Part shown: piece by piece, positions 32,340-40,042 of the stretch | How the letters are laid out: every line of letters starts with the position of its first letter | Position numbering within the stretch: the stretch's first letter is position 1 | From: Planctomycetota bacterium | GTDB lineage: Bacteria > Planctomycetota > Planctomycetia > Gemmatales > Gemmataceae | Assembly (NCBI GenBank): GCA_016873225.1 | Contig: VGXS01000026.1 | Coordinates: 1 to 57,163 of the forward strand | Length of the DNA: 57,163 bases | Reading direction: 5' to 3' | Position numbers and translations under genes: made by a program | The notes under the pieces: generated by a model | Databases searched by the model: none | What the model saw: the letters and a program-made list of their open reading frames with translations, nothing else | Told to the model about the DNA's origin: nothing

Positions 32340-32522
32340 ATGACACCAACTCCCGAACAGATCCTCGCCAAGCTTTACGAGCTGAGGAAAGAATATGATG
32401 ATGATAAAGAGGACCTTCATTATCTGTCCCTGCACCATGCCTTCCTTTTCATCAGTTACAACATGGATGGCTTTCGAAAGTATGTGGATAACGCAAAACA
32501 GGCGGAAACCAGCGGCGCCTAA
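32340..32522 (+). CDS. Small conserved-looking protein, 60 residues
   Basis: A 60-residue acidic/basic protein, MTPTPEQILAKLYELRKEY followed by DDDKEDLHYLSLHHAFLFI and SYNMDGFRKYVDNAKQAE. It looks like a helical hairpin with a His-rich centre. The frame shows ordinary codon use with a complete start and stop, and GACAGGA lies eight bases upstream of the ATG. It follows the metallo-hydrolase directly and its stop codon overlaps the convergent ptsI stop. The function is unknown; it may be a partner of the hydrolase. Confidence 0.7.
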   Translation: MTPTPEQILAKLYELRKEYDDDKEDLHYLSLHHAFLFISYNMDGFRKYVDNAKQAETSGA

Positions 32523-34267
32523 TCACCCTCAATGAGGTTGAGGTCTGGCATGATCTCGTGGGTTCGTTCGGTGAGGTATCGGCGCACGGCACGGAAAGTG
32601 GACATCCGGCAAACTCGCCGCGCGGCCTCCGCGGCCTCCTCGACAGTCACCCTGCGCAACAGTTCCTTCACCGAAGGCAATAGCGCGGCCGCCATGCTGA
32701 ATCGCCTGATTCCGAGACCCAGCAGGGGCAGAAGGCACCGTGGCTCACCGGCCATCTCCCCACAAACTGTCACGGGAATCCCGGTTTGGCTGGCCGCCTT
32801 GAAAATCCGCCTCACCAAACGAAACAGTACGGGATTGTAGGGTTGGCAGAGGTGGGCAACCTTGGGGTTGTCGCGGTCTGCTGCCATCAGATACTGGGTT
32901 AGGTCGTTGCTGCCGATGCTAATGAAATCAACGCGTTTCACGATGCTGCGGATCGCGAACGCGATTGCCGGCACCTCGACCAGAACCCCGACCCGAACCT
33001 CACCGGCATGCGGAATTCCCTCCCGAGTGAGGTCCTCCCGGCCTTGGTCGAGAAGCCGCTTCAGGAACAGCAGTTCCTCCAACCGGCTTATCATCGGAAA
33101 CAGGATGTTGACAACGCCCCCGGCGGCCGCCCTTAAAATGGCGCGCAACTGCCTCATGAACAGACCGGGATGGCGTCTGGCCATCCTGATCGACCTGTAA
33201 CCCATGAAGGGATTGGCCTCATGCTGGCCCGTGAGCCATGGGACCATCTTGTCGGCCCCGAGGTCGATCGTCCTGATAACGACATTCGAGGAGCCGAAAG
33301 GCTCGATTGTTGCCCTGTAAGCCGCGGTCTGCTCATCTTCCTCGGGAATCGATGGGTGAGTTAGGAAGAGGTATTCGGTGCGGTACAATCCCACGCCGGC
33401 GGCGCCCGTGGCATGGGCGACGCGGGCGTCAAGCGGATAGTTCACATTCGCGAGCAGTGAGACGGATTGCCCGCATGCCGTGACGGCGGGCTGGTCGCGA
33501 TTCTCTATCAGGCGGCCGACTACTGAAGCGTATTCGCGTGCCAATTTCCTGTAAGCGGTCAGGATTTCCGGACCGGGGCGCAGGTGAACCACTCCCTCGC
33601 GTCCGTCAACCGCGATCAGGTCGCCGGGAAATGCGGTGCGGAGGATTCCCCTGGCGCCACTAACAGCTGGAATTCCCAGCGAACGAGCCAGGATGGCACC
33701 ATGCCCCGTGACACCCCCAGTCTCGGTCACGATGGCAGCGAACCTGCCCCTCTCAAGGAGAACCCCGGCCATCGACGGCAGGATTTCCTCGGCCACAAGC
33801 ACCAGCGGTTCACCACCCACCGGAGGCAGGGGGGGCGGATCATCAAGATGACCAATAATCCTCTGGAAGACATCTTTTATATCGGCGATGCGCTCGAGCA
33901 TCCTCGAGTCCCGAACGCGCTGGAACATTCCGATGAATTCCTCGCGTGTCCTCTCCACGGCCTCCACCGCCCCGCAGGCGCCATCAACCACCAGCGACTT
34001 CACCTTGCCAATTAGCAGGGGATCCTCGAGCAGCAACCGGTGGGCCTTGAAAATCGCGGCGCGGGAAGCGCCCAGTTCCTGCCGAACCTTGCGCTCAAGG
34101 GCCTCGAGGTCGGAGAGGCTTTTCGCCCTTGCCTTGTCAAGCCTGCCAAGTTCGGCATCGGTCACGGCTGCGACACGGTGGGTTCCCGATCCGCGCCGGG
34201 TTCCCGCTTCCATGATGAAAGCCTGCCCCACGGCAACACCGGGGGCAAGTGCCACGCCTTTTAGCAT
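32519..34267 (-). CDS. ptsI: Phosphoenolpyruvate-protein phosphotransferase (PTS enzyme I)
   Basis: A 582-residue enzyme I, which takes phosphate from PEP and passes it to HPr. Landmarks in order: GVALAPGVAVGQAFIME at the N-terminus, the active-site His in GGVTGHGAILARSLGIPAVSG (read in parts; the family form is GG-x-TSH), VGLYRTEYLFL, IRTIDLGADK, YRSIRMARRHPGLF, GVLVEVPAIAF, SIGSNDLTQYLMAADRDN, and VCGEMAG with the catalytic Cys. All active residues are present. No HPr, EIIA or sugar permease is in the window. In bacteria without sugar EII components, enzyme I often serves regulation. No good ribosome site precedes the ATG. Confidence 0.93.
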   Translation of the reverse strand: MLKGVALAPGVAVGQAFIMEAGTRRGSGTHRVAAVTDAELGRLDKARAKSLSDLEALERKVRQELGASRAAIFKAHRLLLEDPLLIGKVKSLVVDGACGAVEAVERTREEFIGMFQRVRDSRMLERIADIKDVFQRIIGHLDDPPPLPPVGGEPLVLVAEEILPSMAGVLLERGRFAAIVTETGGVTGHGAILARSLGIPAVSGARGILRTAFPGDLIAVDGREGVVHLRPGPEILTAYRKLAREYASVVGRLIENRDQPAVTACGQSVSLLANVNYPLDARVAHATGAAGVGLYRTEYLFLTHPSIPEEDEQTAAYRATIEPFGSSNVVIRTIDLGADKMVPWLTGQHEANPFMGYRSIRMARRHPGLFMRQLRAILRAAAGGVVNILFPMISRLEELLFLKRLLDQGREDLTREGIPHAGEVRVGVLVEVPAIAFAIRSIVKRVDFISIGSNDLTQYLMAADRDNPKVAHLCQPYNPVLFRLVRRIFKAASQTGIPVTVCGEMAGEPRCLLPLLGLGIRRFSMAAALLPSVKELLRRVTVEEAAEAARRVCRMSTFRAVRRYLTERTHEIMPDLNLIEGD

Positions 34268-34515
34268 GAAACTGAACTAGTCCCAGTCGCTGGAGGGCAG
34301 CCCGGAACTTGATTGTCCCGGCCAATCTGGAAAGGCAACCCGTCCAAAAAAACGACTTTTTGATGTTAACCGCGAATGGTCGGCCATGCCACCGACAAGA
34401 AACGGGCGGAGAAAATGGGCTGGACTTGATCCATGCATGATGGCATGGGCGATTGAATGAGTTCGGTTCTGTGCCCGGGGGGGCATATCCGGCCATGATG
34501 ATCCGGGGGCATTCC

Positions 34516-35043
34516 ATGACTCGTTCCAACATTTTCAAATCCGTTGGGTGCATGCTTTTCGCCATATCCGCGTTGAGGGCTGATGAGGAGACACCGGCGC
34601 GCAAAGGTGTTTGGTTTCCTACTCTTTTGGCAAAAACCAAGAAGGATGATTCGGCTAAAACCAAGGCCAAGGACATCGAGGCCGTCGAGGAAATCGACAG
34701 GGCCATTGCCGACCGCTCCGCCAAGAAAAAAAAGCTCGCCGTGCAAATCGATCGGGAGGAGCAGGATTATTTCAGAAGGTTGGAGGTGGTCGACCGCCTC
34801 ATGGACAACGCCATCAGGAATGGCGACCAGGAAGTGATCAGGAAGCTTGAACAACTACAGGAAAGAATTCAGCAGGTATATGACAAGAATACCGCTTCCT
34901 TGGCCTCTCCCGAATCAAGCAAGATGGACTTGGCAATTCTCAAGGAAAAGACGGCCTCATCCAAAACGGGCGTGACTCAACTCCTGAAGGAAGAAAAAGC
35001 CGCTTCAGGGATTCAAGCCGCAAGTCGAAAAGGAGCCAAATGA
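34516..35043 (+). CDS. Secreted coiled-coil protein
   Basis: A 175-residue protein with an N-terminal signal (SNIFKSVGCMLFAISALRAD) and then a highly charged helical body: AKTKAKDIEAVEEIDRAI, KKKKLAVQIDREEQDYF, IRKLEQLQERIQQVYDKN. It is probably a periplasmic coiled coil. G-run then six bases precede the chosen ATG, while further ATGs at 34495/34498 lack this spacing. It overlaps the small lipoprotein gene in ATGATGA, so the two are translated together and may form a complex. There are no known homologues that I can name. Confidence 0.65.
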   Translation: MTRSNIFKSVGCMLFAISALRADEETPARKGVWFPTLLAKTKKDDSAKTKAKDIEAVEEIDRAIADRSAKKKKLAVQIDREEQDYFRRLEVVDRLMDNAIRNGDQEVIRKLEQLQERIQQVYDKNTASLASPESSKMDLAILKEKTASSKTGVTQLLKEEKAASGIQAASRKGAK

Positions 35044-35291
35044 TGAGAATCAGCTTGCCGATGATGGCTGCCTTCGGCTTGGCCATGTCGGGTTGTGATA
35101 CCCTGCCAACCACTGGTCAAACATCGCAGAAACCAAAACCTTCAGACATCGTGGGAAATGTTTCAAAAGTCGTTGTTGATACACCGGAACCCAAGGTGGC
35201 CAGGCCAATCAGGGCTTCCGATATCGGCCCCAACACGACGACTGAAACAATCAAGGCGCTTCAGGACGAACTGGATGCTGCGGCCCGGTAA
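35040..35291 (+). CDS. Small lipoprotein
   Basis: An 83-residue protein with a clear lipoprotein signal: hydrophobic ISLPMMAAFGLAMSGC with the lipobox cysteine at about residue 19, followed by a Thr/Pro/Lys-rich mature part and the helix TETIKALQDELDAAAR. The start ATG lies in the stop of the coiled-coil gene. The mature protein has about 64 residues. By location and size it may hold the coiled-coil protein at the outer membrane, like small lipoproteins of envelope complexes. It is a small gene of the sort easily missed. Confidence 0.7.
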   Translation: MMRISLPMMAAFGLAMSGCDTLPTTGQTSQKPKPSDIVGNVSKVVVDTPEPKVARPIRASDIGPNTTTETIKALQDELDAAAR

Positions 35292-35295
35292 AAAA

Positions 35296-36000
35296 CTATT
35301 GTTCTTTCTTGCCAAGCCAGGAGATCGCTTGGCAAGCCTTCGCCAATTCAAGGGCCGAAACTTGCAAATCATCTCGAATCACCAGAAAAACCATCCCCTC
35401 GATGATGTCGACCGATAGAGGGCTTCCCTGAATCCCAATTCCTGAAATTGCCGTTCCCTCCAGCATGACTTCGCCATGAGCAAGACACGGCACAAGCACA
35501 AGGTTTGATGCCCAACTTTTTCTCTTTGCTTCCCCTGTTTGCTTCCATGCAGTCCATGGAACTAGTACGGCGCGTTGTCCTCTGCGAAAAATCGTCCCAG
35601 AGCCATTGAATTCTATCCCGATTCCTTTTGTTAATCGCAATGAGATCACCAGTGCCGCCGCCAATCCAGAAATCGTCGAAACGGCCAAGCCGATCAAAAT
35701 CAGATCCTTGAGAGGAATATTGGGAAACAAAACGGGCTGAATCCTGGCGCATGCGGGTTGGACGGCTAGTACGATGGGGAATCCAAACAAGGCGGAAAAC
35801 GCCAACCATGTGGCCAGAAATCCGAAAACCTTGGGAAGCTGTGGAAGGTGGATGGGATTGTCGTTGAGAAAGGCAATAGGATTAGGAAAAAGCCGTTCAA
35901 AGCCAAGGGCCGTGATGGGTACGCCAAAAAAGAACCTGTCTGCGCTCCTGACTAAAACACGGACTGACATGAAAACAGAGAATAACAGCTGGATTTCCAT
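35296..36000 (-). CDS. Membrane protein with two helices and a PH-like domain
   Basis: About 234 residues, not recognised. The hydrophobic stretches FGFLATWLAFSALFGFPIVLAV and LILIGLAVSTISGLAAALVIS are membrane segments near residues 65-130, and an earlier region (VLVRSADRFFFGVPITALG) may be a third or a peripheral one. The C-terminal part has strands with GIGIEFNGSGTIFRRG, VLVPWTAWKQTGE and a last helix LELAKACQAISWLG, consistent with a bacterial PH-like domain that reads membrane lipids or proteins. The start is uncertain (ATG here, GTG ten codons upstream) because neither has a ribosome site. It ends four bases after the lipoprotein gene on the other strand. Confidence 0.6.
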   Translation of the reverse strand: MEIQLLFSVFMSVRVLVRSADRFFFGVPITALGFERLFPNPIAFLNDNPIHLPQLPKVFGFLATWLAFSALFGFPIVLAVQPACARIQPVLFPNIPLKDLILIGLAVSTISGLAAALVISLRLTKGIGIEFNGSGTIFRRGQRAVLVPWTAWKQTGEAKRKSWASNLVLVPCLAHGEVMLEGTAISGIGIQGSPLSVDIIEGMVFLVIRDDLQVSALELAKACQAISWLGKKEQ

Positions 36001-36057
36001 GTCAGCCGGAATATGAATGGAAGCCGTCACCCCGGGATGCGGGATGACGGCGGAATA

Positions 36058-37653
36058 TCACTCCTCGTCATCCATTTCAGCGAACTCAACCAGCCTTTGG
36101 GAACGAACTGGCTGCCTTAGTTTCAGCAATCCGCGGGCCTCGATTTGCCTGATTCTCTCCCGGGTGATGCCATAGGTTCTTGCAACATCCTCGAGGGTAC
36201 GAGGCTGTCCATCCCTCAAGCCAAACCGGAGCTCAATGACTTCCCGCTCGCGGGGGGTGAGAGATCTCAGGACCTCGGAGATTCGGTCTCGAAGAAGGTG
36301 CTGGTCAACGGCCAAGCCGGGGTTGGTCGCTGAAGGATCATCAAGGAAATCCTCAAGGGCCCGTTCGCCGTCACCCCCCATGGGCTCATGAAGGCTCACG
36401 GGATGCCGGGCCACGACACGCAGGGAGTGGGTTTCCTCGGCGCTCACGCCAAGCACAGCGGCAATTTCCTCGACGGTTGGCTCACGCCCCTCCTTGGCGG
36501 AGAGCTCGCCTCGCACCCTTTCAACGGCGGCAAGCGTGCCGACCTGATGGCAGGGGACACGAATGGTACGGGCATGGTCAGCCAAAGCCCTGGTGATTCC
36601 CTGACGAATCCACCAAGTCGCGTAGGTGCCGAACTTGTAACCAAGCCTGTGCTCATACTTGTCAACCGCACGCATCAGCCCCCGGTTTCCTTCCTGAATC
36701 AGGTCGGAAAACGGCAGACCGCGACTGCGATATCTCTTGGCAATTGAAACGACAAGCCGGAGATTTCCTTCGGCAAGGTCCTTGCGTGCCCGCTGGTATT
36801 CCCTGCGACGCTTCAAAACGACGGCCGTAAGCGAGTCAACAAGGGCCGATGGGACTCGAATCTCAAGGAGAAGGTCCCTGAGTTCCTTAACCGCCTTGGT
36901 CCGCTTTTCCCTGTCAGACAACGATCGGCCCGAAAGTTCGCCAAGAGCCTCGAGTTCACCAATTTTCTTTCCTAGGGCAACAAATTCGTCAGACCATTTG
37001 TCGAGCAAGTCGATACGGGGAGAAAGCTCTTCAACAAGCCGGACGGCTTTCTCGAGCTTGAACCAAAGAACGCGAACCAATCGGCGCCGCTGAATAATTG
37101 TCGTGGCGCGCAAAAGCGTCTGGAAGCCAAGGTCAATGGCGGCCAGCAGGCTCTTGATTGTCCTGATATTGGCGGGCATGCGGGAAACGATTTTCTCCCG
37201 GCTCAGGCCAAGGGTTGTCACAACATCAATGCTTGGGTCGAGGGGCGTCTGGCCCGCCATAACCTTTTCAAAGTGCTCGACGACCCTGAGAATGGTTCTG
37301 GGGCACATAAGGACCGAGCGCCTGTATCGAGTACGCTTGATCTCAAGGCGGCTGGCCATGGCCAGTTCCTGCTGGCGGGTAAGCAGGGGAATGGCCCCCA
37401 TCTGCCTCAAGTAAAGACCAAGGGCATCATCGGCTCCAGTGGCCTCACCCTCCTGATTTTCGGGGGATACGGCCGCGGCTTCACTGGATGATTCTCCCGC
37501 TCCCGCGAAATCTTCGGAGAGGTCAGCTTCGCGCGGGAGAAGATCATCCCAGGTCGAGCCCATATCGCGGGCTGATTTTCCCTCGATCAAGGGGCTCGCG
37601 CCAATTTCCCATGATTCCCGTTGCATGCCACTTTCCGCCAACAAATGGTCCAT
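36058..37653 (-). CDS. Sigma-70 family RNA polymerase sigma factor (RpoD/SigA-like)
   Basis: A 531-residue primary-type or group 2 sigma factor. It has an acidic variable N-terminus, then region 1.2 [22 protein letters not shown], a long non-conserved insert (about 110-280), region 2 with [37 protein letters not shown] in parts and [20 protein letters not shown], region 3 with [16 protein letters not shown], and region 4 with [18 protein letters not shown] and [17 protein letters not shown]. All promoter-binding segments are complete. The ATG chosen has a ribosome site (GGA at six bases); another lies upstream at 37716. Planctomycetes often have several such sigma factors, so it may not be the only housekeeping one. 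Confidence 0.92.
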   Translation of the reverse strand: MDHLLAESGMQRESWEIGASPLIEGKSARDMGSTWDDLLPREADLSEDFAGAGESSSEAAAVSPENQEGEATGADDALGLYLRQMGAIPLLTRQQELAMASRLEIKRTRYRRSVLMCPRTILRVVEHFEKVMAGQTPLDPSIDVVTTLGLSREKIVSRMPANIRTIKSLLAAIDLGFQTLLRATTIIQRRRLVRVLWFKLEKAVRLVEELSPRIDLLDKWSDEFVALGKKIGELEALGELSGRSLSDREKRTKAVKELRDLLLEIRVPSALVDSLTAVVLKRRREYQRARKDLAEGNLRLVVSIAKRYRSRGLPFSDLIQEGNRGLMRAVDKYEHRLGYKFGTYATWWIRQGITRALADHARTIRVPCHQVGTLAAVERVRGELSAKEGREPTVEEIAAVLGVSAEETHSLRVVARHPVSLHEPMGGDGERALEDFLDDPSATNPGLAVDQHLLRDRISEVLRSLTPREREVIELRFGLRDGQPRTLEDVARTYGITRERIRQIEARGLLKLRQPVRSQRLVEFAEMDDEE

Positions 37654-37978
37654 TACTTTTCCAAAGCCTCCAAACACGAACCGCTGCTTCAACAGAAATC
37701 CAACCCGCGCACTCAAGCGAAGAAGAATATCCCGCAGGAGGGCTATCGGGCTGAACCCGGCCTTCCGGAAGGACCACCATGTTCAAGAATCTGCGCCATG
37801 CCCTCAATAGTGAGAGGTGCATAGAGGATTTAATTTCGGCGAGATCGCCTCAACTCTTGAACAAATGCCGCAAAGGTTGAAGAAGCAGTAAATTCTTCCC
37901 ACCCAAACTCGCACGCATCAGTATATACTCACTCCTACAGAAGTCCACAGATTTTTTTCAATCAGGGCTTGCAAATCC
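37654..37978. other. Divergent intergenic region, small ORF and palindrome
   Basis: A 325-base region between the divergent sigma-factor gene and the DUF1549 gene. It holds a 33-codon reading frame at 37779-37880 with a strong ribosome site, given separately, and a perfect 10-bp palindrome AGTATATACT at 37920-37929, whose TATACT resembles a plus-strand -10 box. I see no convincing -35 box and no RNA gene. Confidence 0.5.
37779..37880 (+). CDS. Possible small ORF, 33 residues
   Basis: A 33-codon frame, [18 protein letters not shown] then [15 protein letters not shown], with AAGGA five bases before the ATG, the best-spaced Shine-Dalgarno nearby. It is basic, with two cysteines and a likely helix at the start. 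It lies in the sigma/DUF1549 divergent region, about 100 bases upstream of the DUF1549 gene. It could be a leader peptide or a small regulatory protein. The frame is too short for codon statistics, so it remains a candidate. Confidence 0.35.
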   Translation: MFKNLRHALNSERCIEDLISARSPQLLNKCRKG

Positions 37979-40042
37979 ATGCTCTTTTCTATCCTAGCCT
38001 CTTTGCTGATCGACGCAGCCGCCCAAACGGGAATGTCGACATGGTCGATGGTTCCGCCGGTAAGGCCGGATGTGCAAGGCCGCGGACATCCGATCGACCT
38101 TCTTCTTGGCTCCCAAGTACCCCGGGTGGAAGTCAAGCCTGAGGCCTTTGTCCGCCGGCTAAGCTACGACATGCGCGGGTTGCCACCGGCGGCAGGAGAT
38201 CTGGCTGATTACCTTTCGTGGCCCAAAGACGAGAGAGTCTCGAGAATCGTCGATCGTTACTTGGACACTCCCGAATTCGGCCAAAAGCAGGCACAAGCCT
38301 GGCTCGATGCGGTGAGATTCGCTGAAACCAACGGTTTCGAGGCGGACGCCGAAAGGCACCATGCCTGGCGTTATCGGGACTGGGTGATCGAGGCAGCCAA
38401 CCTTGATCTGCCTTACGACAGGTTTCTGTCGCTTCAGATCGCCGGCGACCTTGCTGAAATCCGGGACATCAGGACTGGTCATCCATCTGACAATCCAATC
38501 CATGCCCTCGTCGCAACAGGGTTTCACCGCTGTGGCCCGTCCCACATGGTTTCCGGAAACCTCGACAAAAAAATACTGAGGAACGAATTCCTCACCGAGG
38601 CGACCACAACCATCGGCAGCGCGATTCTCGGGCTTACGCTCCATTGCGCCCGTTGCCATGACCACAAATTTGATCCGATCACACAGGAGGATTATTACAG
38701 GCTCCAGGCGTTCATCGCTCGGATCGAGCCCATCGATACCCTGATTTCATCGCCCGAGGAGTTGGCCAGAACGACAACCGCACAGGCGGTAATTGAAGCG
38801 AGAATGGCGTCGGTTCGAAAGTCGATTTCCCAGATTGATGAACCCGCTCGGGCAGCCGCCCAAAAAGCCAAGTTGGCCAATGTGCCCGCCAACGCGAGAG
38901 TGGCGATTGAAACACCACCAGCCCGAAGGTCACCCGAGCAAAAAGCCTTGGCCGAAAGATTTATGCCGGCAATCAAGGTGGCTTGGGATGATGTCCTGGC
39001 CCAATTGGGCGCTTCCCAGAGAAAATCAAGGGCGGAACTGAAGACCAAACTGGTTGATTTGGCTCGTCAAATGCCACCGCCGGCCTCGCAAGCATGGGGT
39101 GTCAAGGAAGGAGAACCCGTTACCCATCACCTGCTCAAGCGTGGACAACCAACCGCTCCAGGCGATCCCGTCAAGCCGGGCTATCCACAAGTCTTTGGCA
39201 CCGTGAACAAGGGGGGAGAACCGACAAGCAGAGCCGATTTGGCCCGATGGCTTTCCTCACCAGAAAATCCATTGACCGCCCGGGTCGCGGTCAACCGCAT
39301 CTGGAGACAGTACTTCGGAAAGGGATTGGTCCAACCTGAAGATGACTTTGGAGCCCGCTCCAAGCCAGCCAACCAAGCGGTTTTGGATTTTTTGGCCACC
39401 GAATTAGTCAGGCAAAAATGGTCACTGAAATCAATTCACAGGCTATTGGCCACATCCGCTGCCTACAGGGCCAGGGAATTTCCAGGCATGGAAACCCGGC
39501 GCAGGAGATTATCCGCCGAGGAAATCCGGGACACCGCCTTGGCGGCCGCGGGGGAACTCGATCCCCGAATGGGAGGTCCGGGAATCCGGATTTCCCTGGA
39601 TCAGGAAGTCCTTGATCTCATTTTCACCGAAGGTGAACCTGAAGGTTTATGGATCACTCCGTCGCGCAAGGAGGATGAAAACAGGCGCTCGATCTACCTA
39701 TTGGCCAAAAGAAATGTGAAGGTGCCGCTTCTGGAATCCTTTGACCAGCCTGATTTGCTCAACCCGTGCGGCAAGCGCCCCGACAGTACCCACGCCCCAC
39801 AAACGCTGGCACTCTGGAACAGTACCTGGACCCGAAAAAGGGCCGAAGCGGCGGCAAAGAAGGCAAGCATATCCACAATTCGACCGATTGATGGGGTATC
39901 GTCCTTGTTCTTGGCAATTTTGGGCAGGAATCCCTCCACCGAGGAATTGCGTTTGGCCTTGGAATCCTGCAAGGAAGATCCCAAGTTGAATGACCTAGCT
40001 CTTGCGTTGTTGAATTCCAACGCATTCCTTTACCTGGATTAG
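37979..40042 (+). CDS. DUF1549/DUF1553 domain protein without cytochrome domain
   Basis: A 687-residue secreted protein. DUF1549 covers about residues 45-245: IDLLLGSQVPRVEVKPEAFVRRLSYDMRGLPP in parts, WLDAVRFAETNGFEADAERHHAWRYRDWVI in parts, and TLHCARCHDHKFDPITQEDYYRLQAF in parts, which includes the CHDHKFDP motif. DUF1553 covers about residues 410-680: RADLARWLSSPENPLTARVAVNRIWRQYFGKGLV in parts, and RPDSTHAPQTLALWNS. Such proteins usually begin with a PSCyt1 cytochrome; here a short signal (MLFSILASLLIDAAAQTG) leads straight into DUF1549. The only haem-like CXXCH is inside CARCHDH, typical of the domain itself. The start is not supported by a strong ribosome site. It overlaps the histidine kinase end. 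Confidence 0.9.
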   Translation: MLFSILASLLIDAAAQTGMSTWSMVPPVRPDVQGRGHPIDLLLGSQVPRVEVKPEAFVRRLSYDMRGLPPAAGDLADYLSWPKDERVSRIVDRYLDTPEFGQKQAQAWLDAVRFAETNGFEADAERHHAWRYRDWVIEAANLDLPYDRFLSLQIAGDLAEIRDIRTGHPSDNPIHALVATGFHRCGPSHMVSGNLDKKILRNEFLTEATTTIGSAILGLTLHCARCHDHKFDPITQEDYYRLQAFIARIEPIDTLISSPEELARTTTAQAVIEARMASVRKSISQIDEPARAAAQKAKLANVPANARVAIETPPARRSPEQKALAERFMPAIKVAWDDVLAQLGASQRKSRAELKTKLVDLARQMPPPASQAWGVKEGEPVTHHLLKRGQPTAPGDPVKPGYPQVFGTVNKGGEPTSRADLARWLSSPENPLTARVAVNRIWRQYFGKGLVQPEDDFGARSKPANQAVLDFLATELVRQKWSLKSIHRLLATSAAYRAREFPGMETRRRRLSAEEIRDTALAAAGELDPRMGGPGIRISLDQEVLDLIFTEGEPEGLWITPSRKEDENRRSIYLLAKRNVKVPLLESFDQPDLLNPCGKRPDSTHAPQTLALWNSTWTRKRAEAAAKKASISTIRPIDGVSSLFLAILGRNPSTEELRLALESCKEDPKLNDLALALLNSNAFLYLD

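Noticed and set aside
34268..34515. Possible RNA gene or promoter in the 248-base gap before the coiled-coil gene
   Set aside because: Only short symmetries (CCATGC/GCATGG at 34431-34448) and a G7 run were found; no tRNA-like fold or good promoter boxes.
38660..38680. CXXCH in the DUF1549 protein as a c-type haem site
   Set aside because: The CARCHDHKFDP motif is an intrinsic feature of DUF1549 and by itself is not evidence for a cytochrome domain.
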